Below, in pieces: positions 56,785-56,822 of a DNA stretch of 56,822 nt (positions are counted from its first letter, which is position 1; each line of letters begins with the position of its first letter). Origin of the DNA: Clostridiales bacterium Firm_18. GTDB taxonomy: Bacteria > Bacillota > Clostridia > Monoglobales > Firm-18. Where the stretch lies: positions 38,146 to 94,967 of the forward strand of contig LVAX01000078.1 of assembly GCA_001604215.1 (NCBI GenBank), given 5' to 3'. The translations under genes were made by a program, and so were the position numbers. The notes under the pieces were generated by a model. The model was not told where the DNA came from. It searched no databases and was given only the letters and a program-made list of their open reading frames with translations.

Positions 56785-56822
56785 GTTTTTCACCTCGTTA
56801 ATATTTTTCCAAATCATTTTAT

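Overview
The window looks like chromosome of an anaerobic, Gram-positive Clostridia-type bacterium. The reasons are the rpoB-rpoC-L7Ae-rpsL-rpsG-fusA-tuf order, strong GGAGG ribosome sites with many TTG and GTG starts, an oxygen-independent (class III) ribonucleotide reductase, an MtaB-type methanol methyltransferase, an ECF queuosine-precursor transporter and clostridial sigma-A promoters (TTGACA-N17-TATAAT). No rRNA, CRISPR array, prophage or transposase gene was seen.

Layout. 1-4.9 kb: gdhA and nth on the minus strand, glyA-rarA on the plus strand. 4.8-9.3 kb: a coiled-coil protein, tRNA-Leu(UAG), a TPR membrane protein, murA and queT, scattered with copies of a short palindromic repeat. 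9.4-21.7 kb: the RNA polymerase and ribosomal/elongation-factor block, with one clear promoter before rpoB and one strong terminator after tuf. 21.7-25.6 kb: a double P-loop ATPase, then secG and a trans-translation group: an RNase R lacking its N-terminal domains, smpB and tmRNA. 25.6-34.3 kb: an accessory region of different composition, with a MalT-like STAND/LuxR activator, a DUF2442 protein and a very large secreted repeat protein split by a +1 frameshift. 34.7-37.7 kb: nrdD-nrdG with a textbook NrdR operator. 37.8-40.6 kb: a lipid-linked sugar cluster (GT2, DUF2304, EamA/SMR-like, GT39). 40.5-45.6 kb, minus strand: gpsA, plsY, der and a DUF512 radical-SAM protein, then rpmF and DUF177. 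45.6-50.4 kb: araBAD with a divergent AraC regulator. 50.4-53.5 kb: sulfur assimilation (Rrf2 regulator, a Cys-Cys leader peptide, cysK, metY). 53.6-56.8 kb: mtaB, a TraX-like protein and class II aldolase fba.

How the genes work together. The str block makes the transcription and translation core. rnr-smpB-ssrA rescues stalled ribosomes and degrades the faulty mRNA. nrdDG supplies deoxynucleotides without oxygen. gpsA-plsY start phospholipid synthesis next to the ribosome-assembly GTPase der. araBAD feeds L-arabinose into the pentose phosphate pathway. cysK-metY fix sulfide under a probable Fe-S Rrf2 regulator.

The most interesting unexplained items are a three-helix RNA fold between rpsL and rpsG, the dispersed hairpin repeat (one copy supplies the 3' end of queT), the MKKQINVVSAMSRAERCCN leader peptide upstream of cysK, an apparently leaderless DUF177-rpmF transcript, the truncated RNase R, and the frameshifted giant surface protein.
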